From positions 27,629 to 91,628 of the forward strand of contig JAPOVK010000010.1 in assembly GCA_026708185.1 (NCBI GenBank): a stretch of DNA of 64,000 nucleotides, written 5' to 3'. This DNA is from Gammaproteobacteria bacterium. GTDB taxonomy: Bacteria > Pseudomonadota > Gammaproteobacteria > Pseudomonadales > Azotimanducaceae. This document shows, one piece after another, positions 19,257 through 27,825 of this stretch. The position numbers and the translations under genes are program-made. Within the stretch, counting starts at the first letter, position 1. The number at the start of each line of letters is the position of its first letter. A model generated the notes under the pieces. It made no database searches, was not told the DNA's origin, and saw only the letters and a list, made by a program, of their open reading frames with translations.

Positions 19257-20404
19257 GGCAGCAACTCGGCGTTCATCTCGCCCAGGCGGGCCGCGCGGCC
19301 GCCCGAGACCCCCGGCGTCTGAAACAAGCGAAACGGCGTCGACGGCGCCTTGAAGGTCGGCCCGGTCGCGGTGGCGACCTCGCCGAACGCACTGCGGGCG
19401 ACGTACTGGTCGGTAACGAAGAGTTCCTCCATCGTCGGCACCGGCGCCAACGGGATGCGCATGTCCTGGCCGCGCCGGACGAGTTCCCGCGCCGACCGAT
19501 CCTGGACCCGTTCCTTTATGACGGGCTCCAGGACGTCGTAGTCGTACAAGCGACCTATCGCGGTCTGGTACTGCGGCACGTCGGCATACTCCTCCATGTC
19601 GAGCAACGTGCAGAAGCTCTTCCATTGGCTTGGCGTCAACGCCGTCACGCCGAGCCAGCCGTCGGCACAGGCGTAGACGCCCAAGGGGTAGGTCGGCGCG
19701 AACCGATTGATCCCCAGCCGCCGGCCCCGGTGTCCGCTACGGTAGCCGCCGACGCCGCCGACCTCCGTGAAGCAGAGGTTCGCCTCGAGGATGCTCGTGT
19801 CGAGCCGGGCCGGGCCGGACGCATTGCCCATCTCGCGAGCGACGACCTGCCCAAGGGTGCCGATGTAGGCGGTGAGGCCGCCGACGATCTCCGCGCCGCA
19901 ACCGGCGGCGATGATCGGCGGACCCTCTGCGGGACCGACGTTCCGAACCAGGCCGGCGAGCGCCCAGCACACGGCACCAGTGCCCTGGAACTCCGCGTAC
20001 GGCCCCGTCCGACCGAACCACGTGATCGTAGACACGACGACGTCGGGTGCTGAGTCGGCGAAGTCAGCAACCCCGGAGGATCCGTCGTCTAGGACGACCT
20101 GGGCTCCGCGCGTCAACTCCTTGAGGTCGCCAGGGTTCGGCTTGGCATCCAGCACTACGCTCGACTTGTTGGTGCTCAAGTACGCATGCAGCGCGCTGTT
20201 CTCCGGGGCATCGACCCCGGGAACGAACGGCGGTTCCCGACGTGTCTCGAACCCGCAGCCCGGCTCGACGTTGATCACGTCCGCTCCGTGGTCTGCGAAC
20301 AGCTTGCCGCAATAACCGGTGGCGATCGTGCCTGCGACATCGAGCACCTTGATGCCGGCCAGTGCGGCATCCGACTCCGCGCCGGCTTCGGCGGCAACGG
20401 CCAT
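19253..20404 (-). CDS. Class III (CaiB/BaiF) CoA-transferase, catalytic Asp replaced by Glu
   Basis: A 383-residue CaiB/BaiF protein with the family N-terminus (LAGIKVLDVAGTIATGYCGKLFADHGADVINVEPG). At the position of the catalytic aspartate the sequence reads CGAEIVGG, so Glu172 stands in for Asp. It could be a structural partner of the neighbouring transferase (407 residues, Asp present), to which it is translationally coupled. The ATG at 20404 follows GGGTGGGAGA and is preferred over an upstream TTG-type extension. It is the first gene of the CoA-transferase run. Confidence 0.87.
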   Translation of the reverse strand: MAVAAEAGAESDAALAGIKVLDVAGTIATGYCGKLFADHGADVINVEPGCGFETRREPPFVPGVDAPENSALHAYLSTNKSSVVLDAKPNPGDLKELTRGAQVVLDDGSSGVADFADSAPDVVVSTITWFGRTGPYAEFQGTGAVCWALAGLVRNVGPAEGPPIIAAGCGAEIVGGLTAYIGTLGQVVAREMGNASGPARLDTSILEANLCFTEVGGVGGYRSGHRGRRLGINRFAPTYPLGVYACADGWLGVTALTPSQWKSFCTLLDMEEYADVPQYQTAIGRLYDYDVLEPVIKERVQDRSARELVRRGQDMRIPLAPVPTMEELFVTDQYVARSAFGEVATATGPTFKAPSTPFRLFQTPGVSGGRAARLGEMNAELLP

Positions 20405-20508
20405 GGTGCGTCTCCCACCCTCGCAAGCGGGGGAAAATACCCCATCTCGTGTCGAGGTGCGACGCACGCAAGCTATGCGGCGGCAAGTCTTAAGGCGGCT
20501 CCGCGGGA

Positions 20509-20922
20509 TCAATCTGCCGCGTTCGAAGGATCGATGACATCTACCCCGGTTGGCTGGAAGTGGCGGACGTTCCGAGTCACGACAGTCAAGCCCCTTTCGA
20601 GAGCGGTCGCCGCGATAAGGAGGTCACCACCTTCGTGGCCTAGCGTCGCTGAAAGCCGCCCCCATCGCCTCGTGGTGGCCAAATCGATGGCGAGGATCCG
20701 CTCGGCGTAGAAGGCGATCAGACCGTCTAGCCAAGACGCCAACGCACCTGCGAACTCGGGGTTCACGCGCTGCTGTTGGCCGATGCCACGCTCGATTTCG
20801 CCGACCGACACCACGCTCAGATGGAGATCGGTGTCCCGTTGTTCGGACACCCAGCGCGAAATGCTCGGACTGCGTTCTCTTCGACGCAACGCGGTTAGGA
20901 CGTCCGTGTCAATCAGGTACAT
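20509..20922 (-). CDS. vapC: VapC-type PIN-domain toxin
   Basis: A 137-residue PIN-domain ribonuclease, the toxin of a type II system. Acidic active-site residues are visible: Asp5/Asp7 in MYLIDTDVL, Glu in VGEIERG (about 42), and Asp in GGDLLIAATALERG (about 100), followed by VVTRNVRHF near the end. Its ATG shares one base with the stop of the upstream Phd-like gene (TGATG), the usual coupling in such pairs. VapC toxins cut tRNA or rRNA. The target here is unknown. Confidence 0.92.
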   Translation of the reverse strand: MYLIDTDVLTALRRRERSPSISRWVSEQRDTDLHLSVVSVGEIERGIGQQQRVNPEFAGALASWLDGLIAFYAERILAIDLATTRRWGRLSATLGHEGGDLLIAATALERGLTVVTRNVRHFQPTGVDVIDPSNAAD

Positions 20923-21188
20923 CAGGGGTCGAAGCGACGCGTCGGCAACGGCAGTCGGTCGAACTCGCCGTCATCCTGCGGCATGTCGAGCAGGAACTTG
21001 CTGAACGCGGGCAAGCTGGACCTCTCCAAACGCCGCAAGCGCTCGTAGTCTTCGGTGGCGATGACCACCACGACCGGCTCGCCACGCCGTGTCACCTGCT
21101 GAGGCTGGCCGGCAATCGCAGCATCCACGACTGCGCTAAGCCGGTTCTTGGCCTCCTGCAACTGCCAACTTTGCACCGCAGCACCCAC
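20922..21188 (-). CDS. Phd/YefM-type antitoxin
   Basis: An 88-residue antitoxin of the Phd/YefM family: WQLQEAKNRLSAVVDAA then QQVTRRGEPVVVVIATEDYERLRR, which is the family core for DNA binding and dimerisation. The C-terminal 35 residues (FSKFLLDMPQDDGEF) should wrap the toxin. It is first in the operon and probably represses it together with VapC. Located between the CoA-transferase run and a palindromic repeat. Confidence 0.92.
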   Translation of the reverse strand: MGAAVQSWQLQEAKNRLSAVVDAAIAGQPQQVTRRGEPVVVVIATEDYERLRRLERSSLPAFSKFLLDMPQDDGEFDRLPLPTRRFDP

Positions 21189-21273
21189 TCTGGCTAGATG
21201 ATTCAGCTAGATTGATCCGGTCGCTTAGCGTTGTCAATCTTCGGGCCACTAACTACCAACCGTCGTCTGCGGC

Positions 21274-21332
21274 GAGGCCCCCCGCGCACCACCACTGTTC
21301 GGCAGTCTTGGTGCGCGGGCCTCCCGGCCCGC
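21274..21332. repeat. Large palindromic element
   Basis: GAGGCCCCCCGCGCACCA (21274-21291) pairs with TGGTGCGCGGGCCTC (21309-21323), with a three-base insertion in the left arm and a 17-base loop. The right side also forms a second hairpin, GCGGGCC-TCCC-GGCCCGC (21315-21332), identical to one at 39539-39556. It lies in the 21189-21418 gap between the antitoxin and the hydroxyacid dehydrogenase. Nothing else is evident in that gap. Confidence 0.6.
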
Positions 21333-21418
21333 ATGAATCCGCCGGGCCGGACCGTCCCACATGTCCCGCCCGATTCAAGGCACAATCACACCCTTGACAC
21401 TTGACCACGGGAGATGTC

Positions 21419-22453
21419 GTGAAAGTTGCGTTGCAGGGCCGCGCCCAAGGGCGGCAGAGGGAGCTTTACGAGGCGGCGGGAATCGAGATCGTCGAAGGCG
21501 GTTGCCGGACCGAGGACGAGATGATCGAACTGATCGGCGATGCCGACGGGGCGCAGGTGGGCATCTGGCCGCTGACGTCGCGGCATGTGCTCGAAGGGTG
21601 CCCGAACCTCAAGGCGGTGAGCCGATTCGGTGTCGGCGTGGATTCGATCGACCACGACGCCGCGACCGAGGTTGGCGTGATGGTGTGCAACGTACCCGGT
21701 TCGAACACCACGGAGGTGGCCGACCACGCCATGGCCCTGATGCTCTCGCTGACCCGGCGGGTTTACGACTCGGTGGCCAACACCCGTGCAGGCAACTGGG
21801 CGGACAATCCGCGCGCCATGGGCGCCTTCACGCCGAAGATGCGGCGGCTGTCGGGGCAGACCGTTGGCATCGTCGGCTTCGGCAACATCGGACGCGCGTT
21901 CGCGATGCGCATGCGCGGCTTCGGTGTCAGTCGAATCCTCGCCTTCGACCCTTACGTGAGGCAGCTCGCCGGCGACCTTTACGGGGTGCAGATGGTCGAC
22001 TTCGAGACCCTGACCCGCGAGGCCGACTGCATCACCATCCACAGCGCTGCGACCAGCGAGTCCCAGTACCTGTTCAATGCCGAGACGTTCAAGCGCATGA
22101 AGTCGACCGCGCTGCTGGTCAATACGGCGCGAGGACCGATCATCAACGAAGAGGATCTGGCCGACGCCTTGGAGGCGGGCGAGATCGAAGCGGCCGCCCT
22201 GGACGTGACCGAAGTGGAACCGCTGCCCTCGTCAAGCCGGCTGCTTAAGCTGCCGAACTGCTACGTCACCCCGCACATCGCGGCGATGTCAGCGATCTTC
22301 GTCGCTGAAACAGCCGTGATGCAGGCGGAGAACATCATCTTCGTGCTGGCCGGCGGCAAGCCGCATGGATTGACCAACCCCGACGTGATCAAGACGATCG
22401 CGATCATGCGTAACACCGACCCGGGGCGGTGGGCGAACGTCCCCGACGCCTAG
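21419..22453 (+). CDS. D-2-hydroxyacid dehydrogenase (phosphoglycerate dehydrogenase-like)
   Basis: A 344-residue NAD-dependent dehydrogenase. It shows VGIVGFGNIGRAFA as the dinucleotide loop (about residue 155), the catalytic arginine in LLVNTARGPIINE and the catalytic His in VTPHIAAMS. The RFGVGVDSID segment is typical of the SerA-like branch. The start is the GTG at 21419, seven bases after GGGAG. An upstream TTG is possible but has no ribosome site. The true substrate may be any 2-keto/2-hydroxy acid. It is followed by an amidohydrolase 36 bases away. Confidence 0.9.
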   Translation: MKVALQGRAQGRQRELYEAAGIEIVEGGCRTEDEMIELIGDADGAQVGIWPLTSRHVLEGCPNLKAVSRFGVGVDSIDHDAATEVGVMVCNVPGSNTTEVADHAMALMLSLTRRVYDSVANTRAGNWADNPRAMGAFTPKMRRLSGQTVGIVGFGNIGRAFAMRMRGFGVSRILAFDPYVRQLAGDLYGVQMVDFETLTREADCITIHSAATSESQYLFNAETFKRMKSTALLVNTARGPIINEEDLADALEAGEIEAAALDVTEVEPLPSSSRLLKLPNCYVTPHIAAMSAIFVAETAVMQAENIIFVLAGGKPHGLTNPDVIKTIAIMRNTDPGRWANVPDA

Positions 22454-22489
22454 CCCCCCTATTCACGTCACCGTCAGCGAGGTATAGCC

Positions 22490-23725
22490 ATGCCGACTCC
22501 CCTACCCCAACCGGACGAGAACAACGCCTGGCGTCTGGAGACGCCCGGTGTCGAAGGCTGGACACGCACGGCGCGTCCCGACGATCCCAACAAGTACTTC
22601 ATGGTCTCCACGGACGGCCACGTCCAGGAGCCGGCCAACCTGTGGCGACAGCGGATCGACACGCGCTTTCGCGATCGCCTCCCCGGCGTCGCCGTAGACG
22701 CCGAAGGCCGCAAGTACCAGAAGACCGAGGGCTTCCGTCCGGTGCGGATCCGCAACATCCGCTTCGACGGCGAGGACGGTTTGCGAAACGGCGCGGGCGA
22801 GACGCCGGAGCAACGCATTCACGATCTCGCGTTGGACGGGGTCGACGCCGAGATCCTCTTTCCGAACAAGGGGCTGACCATCTGGGCGACACCCGACCCC
22901 GAGTTCAGCCAGGCCATGTGCCGGGTGTACAACGACTGGGCGTGGGAGACGTTCGCCGACTACAACGACCGCCTCTGCCCGATGGGCTGCGTGGCCGCCG
23001 CCGACATCGACGGTGCGATCGCCGAGATCCAGCGCGTCGCGGCGCTCGGCTTCCGCGGGCTGTCGCTGCCGTGCAAACCGGTCTGGGGCGCTCCCGACCA
23101 CGAGGCCGCCAACTACAACCTGCCCGAGTTCGATCCGCTGTGGGCGTGCATCCAAGAGGTCGATCTCCCCATCACGTTCCACGTCTCCACGGGACGCGAC
23201 CCCCGCACCTCGCGTGGCAACGGCGGCGCGGTTGTGAACTACGCCGTGCACTCGCTGGCGCCGACCATGGAACCGATTGCCAACCTGTGCGCCTCGGGCG
23301 CGCTCGAGCGGTTTCCGGAGTTGCGTTTCGGCAGCGTCGAAGCCGGGATCGGCTGGGTGCCTTGGGCCATCTGGGCGCTCGACGAGGCCTATCGCAAGCA
23401 TCACATGTTCGTCCGCCCGAAGCTCTCGCAGCTGCCGAGCGACTACTTCAAGGACCGCGGCTTCGCCACCTTCCAGGAGGACAAGCCCGGTCTCGATCTC
23501 GCACGCGAGCATGGCTTGGTCGACAACTTCATGTGGGCCAACGACTATCCGCACCACGAGGGCACCTGGCCGCACTCGGCGGCGGCGATCGAGCGCACCA
23601 TGGGGCAGCTCGAAGACGGCGAACGCGCCAGGATCCTCGGCCTCAACGCCGCGCGCGTCTTCCGACTGCCGATCCCGGAGCGCTATCACGATCAACCCGA
23701 CGTCCGCGAATTCGTGCGCCGTTAA
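22490..23725 (+). CDS. Amidohydrolase-2 family metal-dependent hydrolase
   Basis: A 411-residue TIM-barrel hydrolase or decarboxylase of the amidohydrolase-2 (COG2159) family. The metal-binding D-x-H is in MVSTDGHVQEP (about residue 42), a second His in ITFHVSTG, and the final acidic residue in WANDYPHHEGTWPHS. It is closest in layout to the amidohydrolases found beside CoA-transferases and dioxygenases in environmental bacteria. The reaction is not assignable (hydrolysis or decarboxylation of a cyclic or aromatic acid). Probably co-transcribed with the dehydrogenase upstream. Confidence 0.88.
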   Translation: MPTPLPQPDENNAWRLETPGVEGWTRTARPDDPNKYFMVSTDGHVQEPANLWRQRIDTRFRDRLPGVAVDAEGRKYQKTEGFRPVRIRNIRFDGEDGLRNGAGETPEQRIHDLALDGVDAEILFPNKGLTIWATPDPEFSQAMCRVYNDWAWETFADYNDRLCPMGCVAAADIDGAIAEIQRVAALGFRGLSLPCKPVWGAPDHEAANYNLPEFDPLWACIQEVDLPITFHVSTGRDPRTSRGNGGAVVNYAVHSLAPTMEPIANLCASGALERFPELRFGSVEAGIGWVPWAIWALDEAYRKHHMFVRPKLSQLPSDYFKDRGFATFQEDKPGLDLAREHGLVDNFMWANDYPHHEGTWPHSAAAIERTMGQLEDGERARILGLNAARVFRLPIPERYHDQPDVREFVRR

Positions 23726-23788
23726 GGAATCGTTCAGCCAGTGCGTCGTAAGATGTGGTTCCGGGTTCACTTGAAGGAGGGCATCCGC

Positions 23789-24166
23789 ATGCCGAAAACA
23801 AGCCACTTGCGCCGATTTCGAAGCGCGCTAGTCATCATCGTCGCCGGCGTCGTCACGACCGGATGCCTGCTGACCGTGCAGAGCGACTCGCGCTGGCGCC
23901 ATGGCGCTGCCGCCATGGACTCCGCGGACCGGATCCAGAGCGGAACGACAACCCGCGACTGGATCCTCGACCATCTCGGCAACCCGGACAGCAGCTACGT
24001 CAACGCCCGCGGCAACGAAGTGATGCGTTACGTCTCGCGCCGCGAGACCGACGCCGAGGTGCACCTGTTCCTGCTCTTCTCCCTCCATGTGTCCGACGAG
24101 GAGGTCCACACCATCCACGTCGAAATCGAGGAAGAGATCGTCCGGGGCTGGTGGGTGGAGCACTAG
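23789..24166 (+). CDS. Lipoprotein with BamE/SmpA-like fold
   Basis: A 125-residue predicted outer-membrane lipoprotein. Basic residues, then a hydrophobic stretch, end in a lipobox (VVTTGC, Cys26). The following DRIQSGTTTRDWILDHLGNPDSS segment resembles the SmpA/OmlA (BamE-like) motif, in which I-x-x-G-x-T leads into LG-x-P. The start is the ATG at 23789 after AAGGAGGGC. A longer reading from 23741 lacks this site. It could be a relative of BamE or a more general small lipoprotein. The similarity is by eye. Confidence 0.75.
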   Translation: MPKTSHLRRFRSALVIIVAGVVTTGCLLTVQSDSRWRHGAAAMDSADRIQSGTTTRDWILDHLGNPDSSYVNARGNEVMRYVSRRETDAEVHLFLLFSLHVSDEEVHTIHVEIEEEIVRGWWVEH

Positions 24167-24366
24167 GCGACTTGAGAGGCCCCGGCGTACCTGCCTCGGG
24201 GTGATCGTCGCGCCACCGGTCGCTCTCCGCGTGGCTGCGGGCCGTGAAGGCGCGCGGGAAACCGCCTCGCGACCAGAGTAGATCGATCCGACCCGGGCCG
24301 GTCTCCGACAGGGACAGACATGGCAGTTCGTGGTGGGCGACCCGACCAGCCAGCGACTCTTTCATG

Positions 24367-24393
24367 AAAATTGGACGGCTACCGTCAATTTTT
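24367..24393 (+). terminator. Likely rho-independent terminator
   Basis: GACGG-CTA-CCGTC followed by AATTTTT, with the stem extended by AAAATT/AATTTT outside it, about 200 bases after the lipoprotein gene. Because of the flanking A and T runs it could act in both directions. The rest of 24167-24530 shows no credible gene. Confidence 0.45.
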
Positions 24394-24530
24394 CACAGTA
24401 GACATGACCAGGCGGACCACACGAACCACCAGCAGACCGGCCCGAGTCGCGAGCGGCCAAGCAGGTACAATGGCCGCTCCGTCGACTCGACGACAAGGGG
24501 CCACACGGTCATGGGCGTCAAGGCCCCTTC

Positions 24531-25880
24531 GTGCTAGGTAATCGCCGCCCGGCAGGGCAGCGGTCGTCACCTTCTCAAACACCGTCCGACGCGGCATCGG
24601 AACCTGCGCCGTTCGCGGTCGCGGGACGGGCGCGCATGTTCGACGCCCTGGCGATCCGCGACTTCCGCCTGCTGTGGGTCGCCAACCTCGTCGCCTCCTT
24701 CGCGATGCAGATGCAGATGGTGGCGCGCGGCTGGTTGATCTACGACATCACCAGCTCACCCATGGCTCTCGCGTGGGTCATCCTGTCTTTCATGCTGCCG
24801 TCCTTCGTGTTCTCCCTGTGGGGCGGCGTCATCGCCGACCGGATGCGCAAGAAGCCGATCATGATCGGCGCGCAACTGCTGAACACGGCGGCGACGGTGC
24901 TACTCGCCGTCATCATCTATCGCGGCGATGTGACGTTCTGGCATTTCATCTACTTTGGGCTCTTCAACGGCACGATCCTGTCGTTCTCCATGCCGGCCCG
25001 CTCGGCGGTGATTCCCGAAATCGTGCCGAAGCACGTCGTGGTCAACGCCATGGCCTTGCAGAGCTCCACCTACTCGCTCTCGCGCGTCGCCGGACCATCG
25101 CTCGCCGGCTTGCTGATCGCCTGGTTCGCGGGCGGCGACAACACCTCCGCGACGGGCGTGGGCCTCGTGTTCTACGTCATCGCGGCGATGTACCTCGTCT
25201 CCGTGGCGGCGACGGCGATGCTGCACTACACCGGCGACCCTAGGGCCGGGACCAACGCGGGCATGATCGAGGACATCGCCGAAGGCTTCCGGTACATGGG
25301 CCGCGAGCGCATCATCCTCGGCCTCATGGTGATGGGCATCGTGCCGTTCATGTTCGGCTTCGCACCGACCTTCCTGGCCCCCGCGTTCAACAAGGAAGTG
25401 ATCGACGGCGGACCGGACACCCTGGGCTACCTGATGACGGCATTCGGCGTCGGGTCGCTGATCGGCGCGCTCACCCTCGCACGACTCGGGGACATCGGCG
25501 GCAAGGGCAAGGTGCTGTTCGCGGCGACCTACATCTGGGCGGGGGGCGTGGCGGCGTTCGCGCTGTCGCCCGGCCTGGTCGCGGCCATGATCTTCGGCAT
25601 CTTCATCGGCGTCTTCAGTTCGCTGGTCGGCTCCCTCAACATGAGCGTCGTGACGCTCGCCATCAAGCCCGAAATCCGCGGTCGCGTCATGGCGATCATG
25701 ATGATGACCCACGGCATCATGCCGCTCGGCATGTTCCCGGTCGCCGCCGCGGCCGAGTTCATCGGCATCGATGTCGCCTTGTTCCTGAGCGCGGTGTTGC
25801 TGGCCGTCTCGATGGCCGCCATCGGGTGGTGGTTCCCCGAACTCAAGAAGATCGACAAGGGCCACGGGGCCGAGGCCTGA
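24531..25880 (+). CDS. MFS transporter, EntS/MFS_3-like exporter
   Basis: A transporter of about 449 residues with 11-12 membrane segments in the inner membrane. FDALAIRDFRLLWVANLVASFAMQMQ is the standard N-terminus of the MFS_3/enterobactin-exporter type. The WGGVIADRMRKKP loop and ARSAVIPEIVPKHVVVNAMAL segment are also typical. The GTG at 24531 adds 35 mostly polar residues. The ATG at 24636, after GGGACGGG, is a serious alternative start. The exported compound is unknown. A broken DUF2235 gene follows 16 bases later. Confidence 0.87.
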   Translation: MLGNRRPAGQRSSPSQTPSDAASEPAPFAVAGRARMFDALAIRDFRLLWVANLVASFAMQMQMVARGWLIYDITSSPMALAWVILSFMLPSFVFSLWGGVIADRMRKKPIMIGAQLLNTAATVLLAVIIYRGDVTFWHFIYFGLFNGTILSFSMPARSAVIPEIVPKHVVVNAMALQSSTYSLSRVAGPSLAGLLIAWFAGGDNTSATGVGLVFYVIAAMYLVSVAATAMLHYTGDPRAGTNAGMIEDIAEGFRYMGRERIILGLMVMGIVPFMFGFAPTFLAPAFNKEVIDGGPDTLGYLMTAFGVGSLIGALTLARLGDIGGKGKVLFAATYIWAGGVAAFALSPGLVAAMIFGIFIGVFSSLVGSLNMSVVTLAIKPEIRGRVMAIMMMTHGIMPLGMFPVAAAAEFIGIDVALFLSAVLLAVSMAAIGWWFPELKKIDKGHGAEA

Positions 25881-25896
25881 ACCCCGTCGCGAAGAC

Positions 25897-26284
25897 GTGA
25901 GCGTGTCACCCAAAGATGCCGGACAGACCCTGGTCTTCAGTGTCGACGGCACCGGCAACGAGCCCGCCGACGCCGACGGCTTCAAGCAGGACGAGAGCAT
26001 CAGCAACGTCTTCAAGCTGCACATCCTGCTCGGCGGCGGGATCGCGCCGCAGCCACCGGTGCAGTCGCGGAGCGGCCGCCAGCAGAGGGCCTTCTACTAC
26101 AACGGCATCGGCACCCGGCAGGACGGGGCCTCGATCCCGCTCCTCGGTCCCCCGTACTCCGCCGGTCGGCGCATGGTCAACCTCGCGCTGGCCCCGACCT
26201 TCAGAGATGTCCGGCAGATTCTCGCCGAGGCCGAAGCCGACCTGACGGCCGCCTACCGGGCGGGCGAAGCATCGCCTCAAGCAA
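25897..26284 (+). pseudogene. N-terminal fragment of a DUF2235 (putative alpha/beta hydrolase) gene
   Basis: The reading starts at a GTG and encodes LVFSVDGTGNEP, then SNVFKLHILLGG, then AFYYNGIGTRQDG and TAAYRAG. These are the ordered landmarks of DUF2235 proteins (uncharacterised hydrolases, some of them type VI secretion phospholipase effectors). After AYRAGEA the similarity stops, exactly where the family's GFSRGA nucleophile motif should come, and the sequence runs into the 3' end of a murA-like gene on the other strand. The missing continuation resumes at about 27826. The gene is therefore disrupted. Confidence 0.75.
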
Positions 26285-27668
26285 CCGCGCCGGGGAGCGC
26301 GAGGTGGCGACCCCTCGCAAGGCGTTGCGCGGGCACGTCGATGTCCGCGCCGACGCTTGCGAGGCGTTCTGGCACGTCCACGTAGCCCCGTTCTATGAAT
26401 CGGGTCCCGAAGATGGTGGTCTCCCCGTCGGCGATGAGCGCCGCCAGCAGGTAGGCGAACCCGGCGCGCAGGTCCGGAATCTCGATTTCCCGCCCGGCGA
26501 GCGGCGTGGCCCCCTGGACGATGGCGCTGTGAGGGAAGTTGCGGTCCTTGAAACGGCATTCCTTGCCGCCGAGGCAATCGTTGGTCAGCGTGATGTTGGC
26601 CCCCATGTCGTTCAGCGTGCGGGTGTAGCCGAATCGCTGTTCGTAGACCGTCTCGTGCACGACGGATACGCCGTGGGCCTGGGTCAGGAGCGTCACCATC
26701 GGCTGCTGCCAGTCCGTCATGAAGCCGGGATGCACGTCTGTCTCGATGTGGATGGGGTCAAGCGGGTCGCGGTGGCGGAAGAACGTGATGGCGCCCGGGT
26801 CGACTTCGAACCCGCCGCCGATCTTGCGCAGGGTATTGAGGAACGTGATCATGGCTGTCTGATCCGCCCCTTCGATGCGCAGCCGGCCTTCTGTCGCGAC
26901 GGCCGCCATCGCGAATGAGGCCACTTCGATACGGTCGCGGACCGGGTCGTGGTGCGCGCCCGAGAGCCGGTCTACGCCCTCGATCACGATTTTCCGGTCG
27001 GTATCGATCTGGATGAGAGCGCCCATTTTCTGCAGGAACAGCACCGTGTCGACGATCTCGGGCTCCACTGCGGCATTGTTGATCACGGTGGTCCCTTGCG
27101 CGAGACACGCCGCGAAGATCGCATTCTCGGTGGCGCCGACACTGGGGTAGGGGAGCGCGATCACGGTGCCCCGAAGCCGGTCGGCCCGGGCGGTGTAGCC
27201 GTCGTCGTCCTCGTCGATCTCCGCACCCATCTTCCGCAGCAGGTCGATGTGGAAGTCGATGGGCCGTTCGCCGATGTTGCAGCCACCCACGACGGGTACC
27301 CGGGCCGTCCCCGCCCTGTGGAGCAGGGGAGCGACCAGCAGGATGGGGATGCGGTTGAACCCCGAATAGCGCTCGCCGACGGTGGTCGACGCGATCCGGG
27401 GCGTCGCGATGTCGATGGAGCCGTCCTCGAGCCGGTCACAGGTGGCGCCGATTTCCGCCAGCATGGCGAGGACGACATCGATTTCGGTGATGTCCGGCAC
27501 GTCGTGGAGCCGGCAGGGTTCTTTCGTCAGAAGCGATGCGACGAGTTGCTTGGTGACCGCGTTCTTGGCGGGCTGGGCACGGATACGCCCACGCAGCGGA
27601 CGATGTCCGCGGATTCGGTACAGGTTGAGATTGGCGTCGGACACCGGTTCGACGACAGTCGGGAACAA
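26277..27668 (-). CDS. UDP-N-acetylglucosamine 1-carboxyvinyltransferase-like (MurA family)
   Basis: A 463-residue EPSP-synthase-like enzyme that in the MurA family attaches enolpyruvate to UDP-GlcNAc. Lys35-Asn36 in PAKNAVTKQLVA and Cys130 in GGCNIGERPIDFH (the fosfomycin-reactive cysteine of MurA) are present, as is PGFMTDWQQP. The start appears to be TTG at 27668 or GTG at 27644. Neither has a good ribosome site. The last residues, ARGRHLALPG, are encoded by a degenerate copy of the repeat found at 27731-27824. It sits inside a broken DUF2235 gene. Whether it is the sole murA of the genome is unknown. Confidence 0.87.
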   Translation of the reverse strand: MFPTVVEPVSDANLNLYRIRGHRPLRGRIRAQPAKNAVTKQLVASLLTKEPCRLHDVPDITEIDVVLAMLAEIGATCDRLEDGSIDIATPRIASTTVGERYSGFNRIPILLVAPLLHRAGTARVPVVGGCNIGERPIDFHIDLLRKMGAEIDEDDDGYTARADRLRGTVIALPYPSVGATENAIFAACLAQGTTVINNAAVEPEIVDTVLFLQKMGALIQIDTDRKIVIEGVDRLSGAHHDPVRDRIEVASFAMAAVATEGRLRIEGADQTAMITFLNTLRKIGGGFEVDPGAITFFRHRDPLDPIHIETDVHPGFMTDWQQPMVTLLTQAHGVSVVHETVYEQRFGYTRTLNDMGANITLTNDCLGGKECRFKDRNFPHSAIVQGATPLAGREIEIPDLRAGFAYLLAALIADGETTIFGTRFIERGYVDVPERLASVGADIDVPAQRLARGRHLALPGAVA

Positions 27669-27730
27669 GTACGTGATTTAACGGGAACACCGGGGTGAAT
27701 AAAAGGGGCAAAAGGGGAGTGAAAAGGGAG

Positions 27731-27824
27731 AGAGCCCTCAGCCGGGGAGCGCGAGGGGCTTGCCCCTCGCAAATGAAAGAGCCCTCAGCCGGGGAGCGCG
27801 AGGGGCTTGCCCCTCGCAAATGAA
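27731..27824 (+). repeat. Tandem 47-bp repeat with hairpin
   Basis: Two identical 47-base units (27731-27777 and 27778-27824), each with the perfect hairpin GCGAGGGG-CTTG-CCCCTCGC and ending AAATGAA. A degenerate relative (GCCGGGGAGCGCGAGG...CCCCTCGCAA) lies at about 26290-26321 inside the murA 3' end. Repeats therefore bound both sides of the murA segment. Confidence 0.85.
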
Positions 27825-27825
27825 A

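Noticed and set aside
21390..21420. TTGACA before the hydroxyacid dehydrogenase as a promoter
   Set aside because: A -10 at normal spacing would fall on the start codon, which is not plausible for a leadered message.
24900..26024. Long minus-strand reading opposite the MFS transporter, rich in His, Asp and Arg
   Set aside because: Typical antisense shadow of a GC-rich gene. No known domain.
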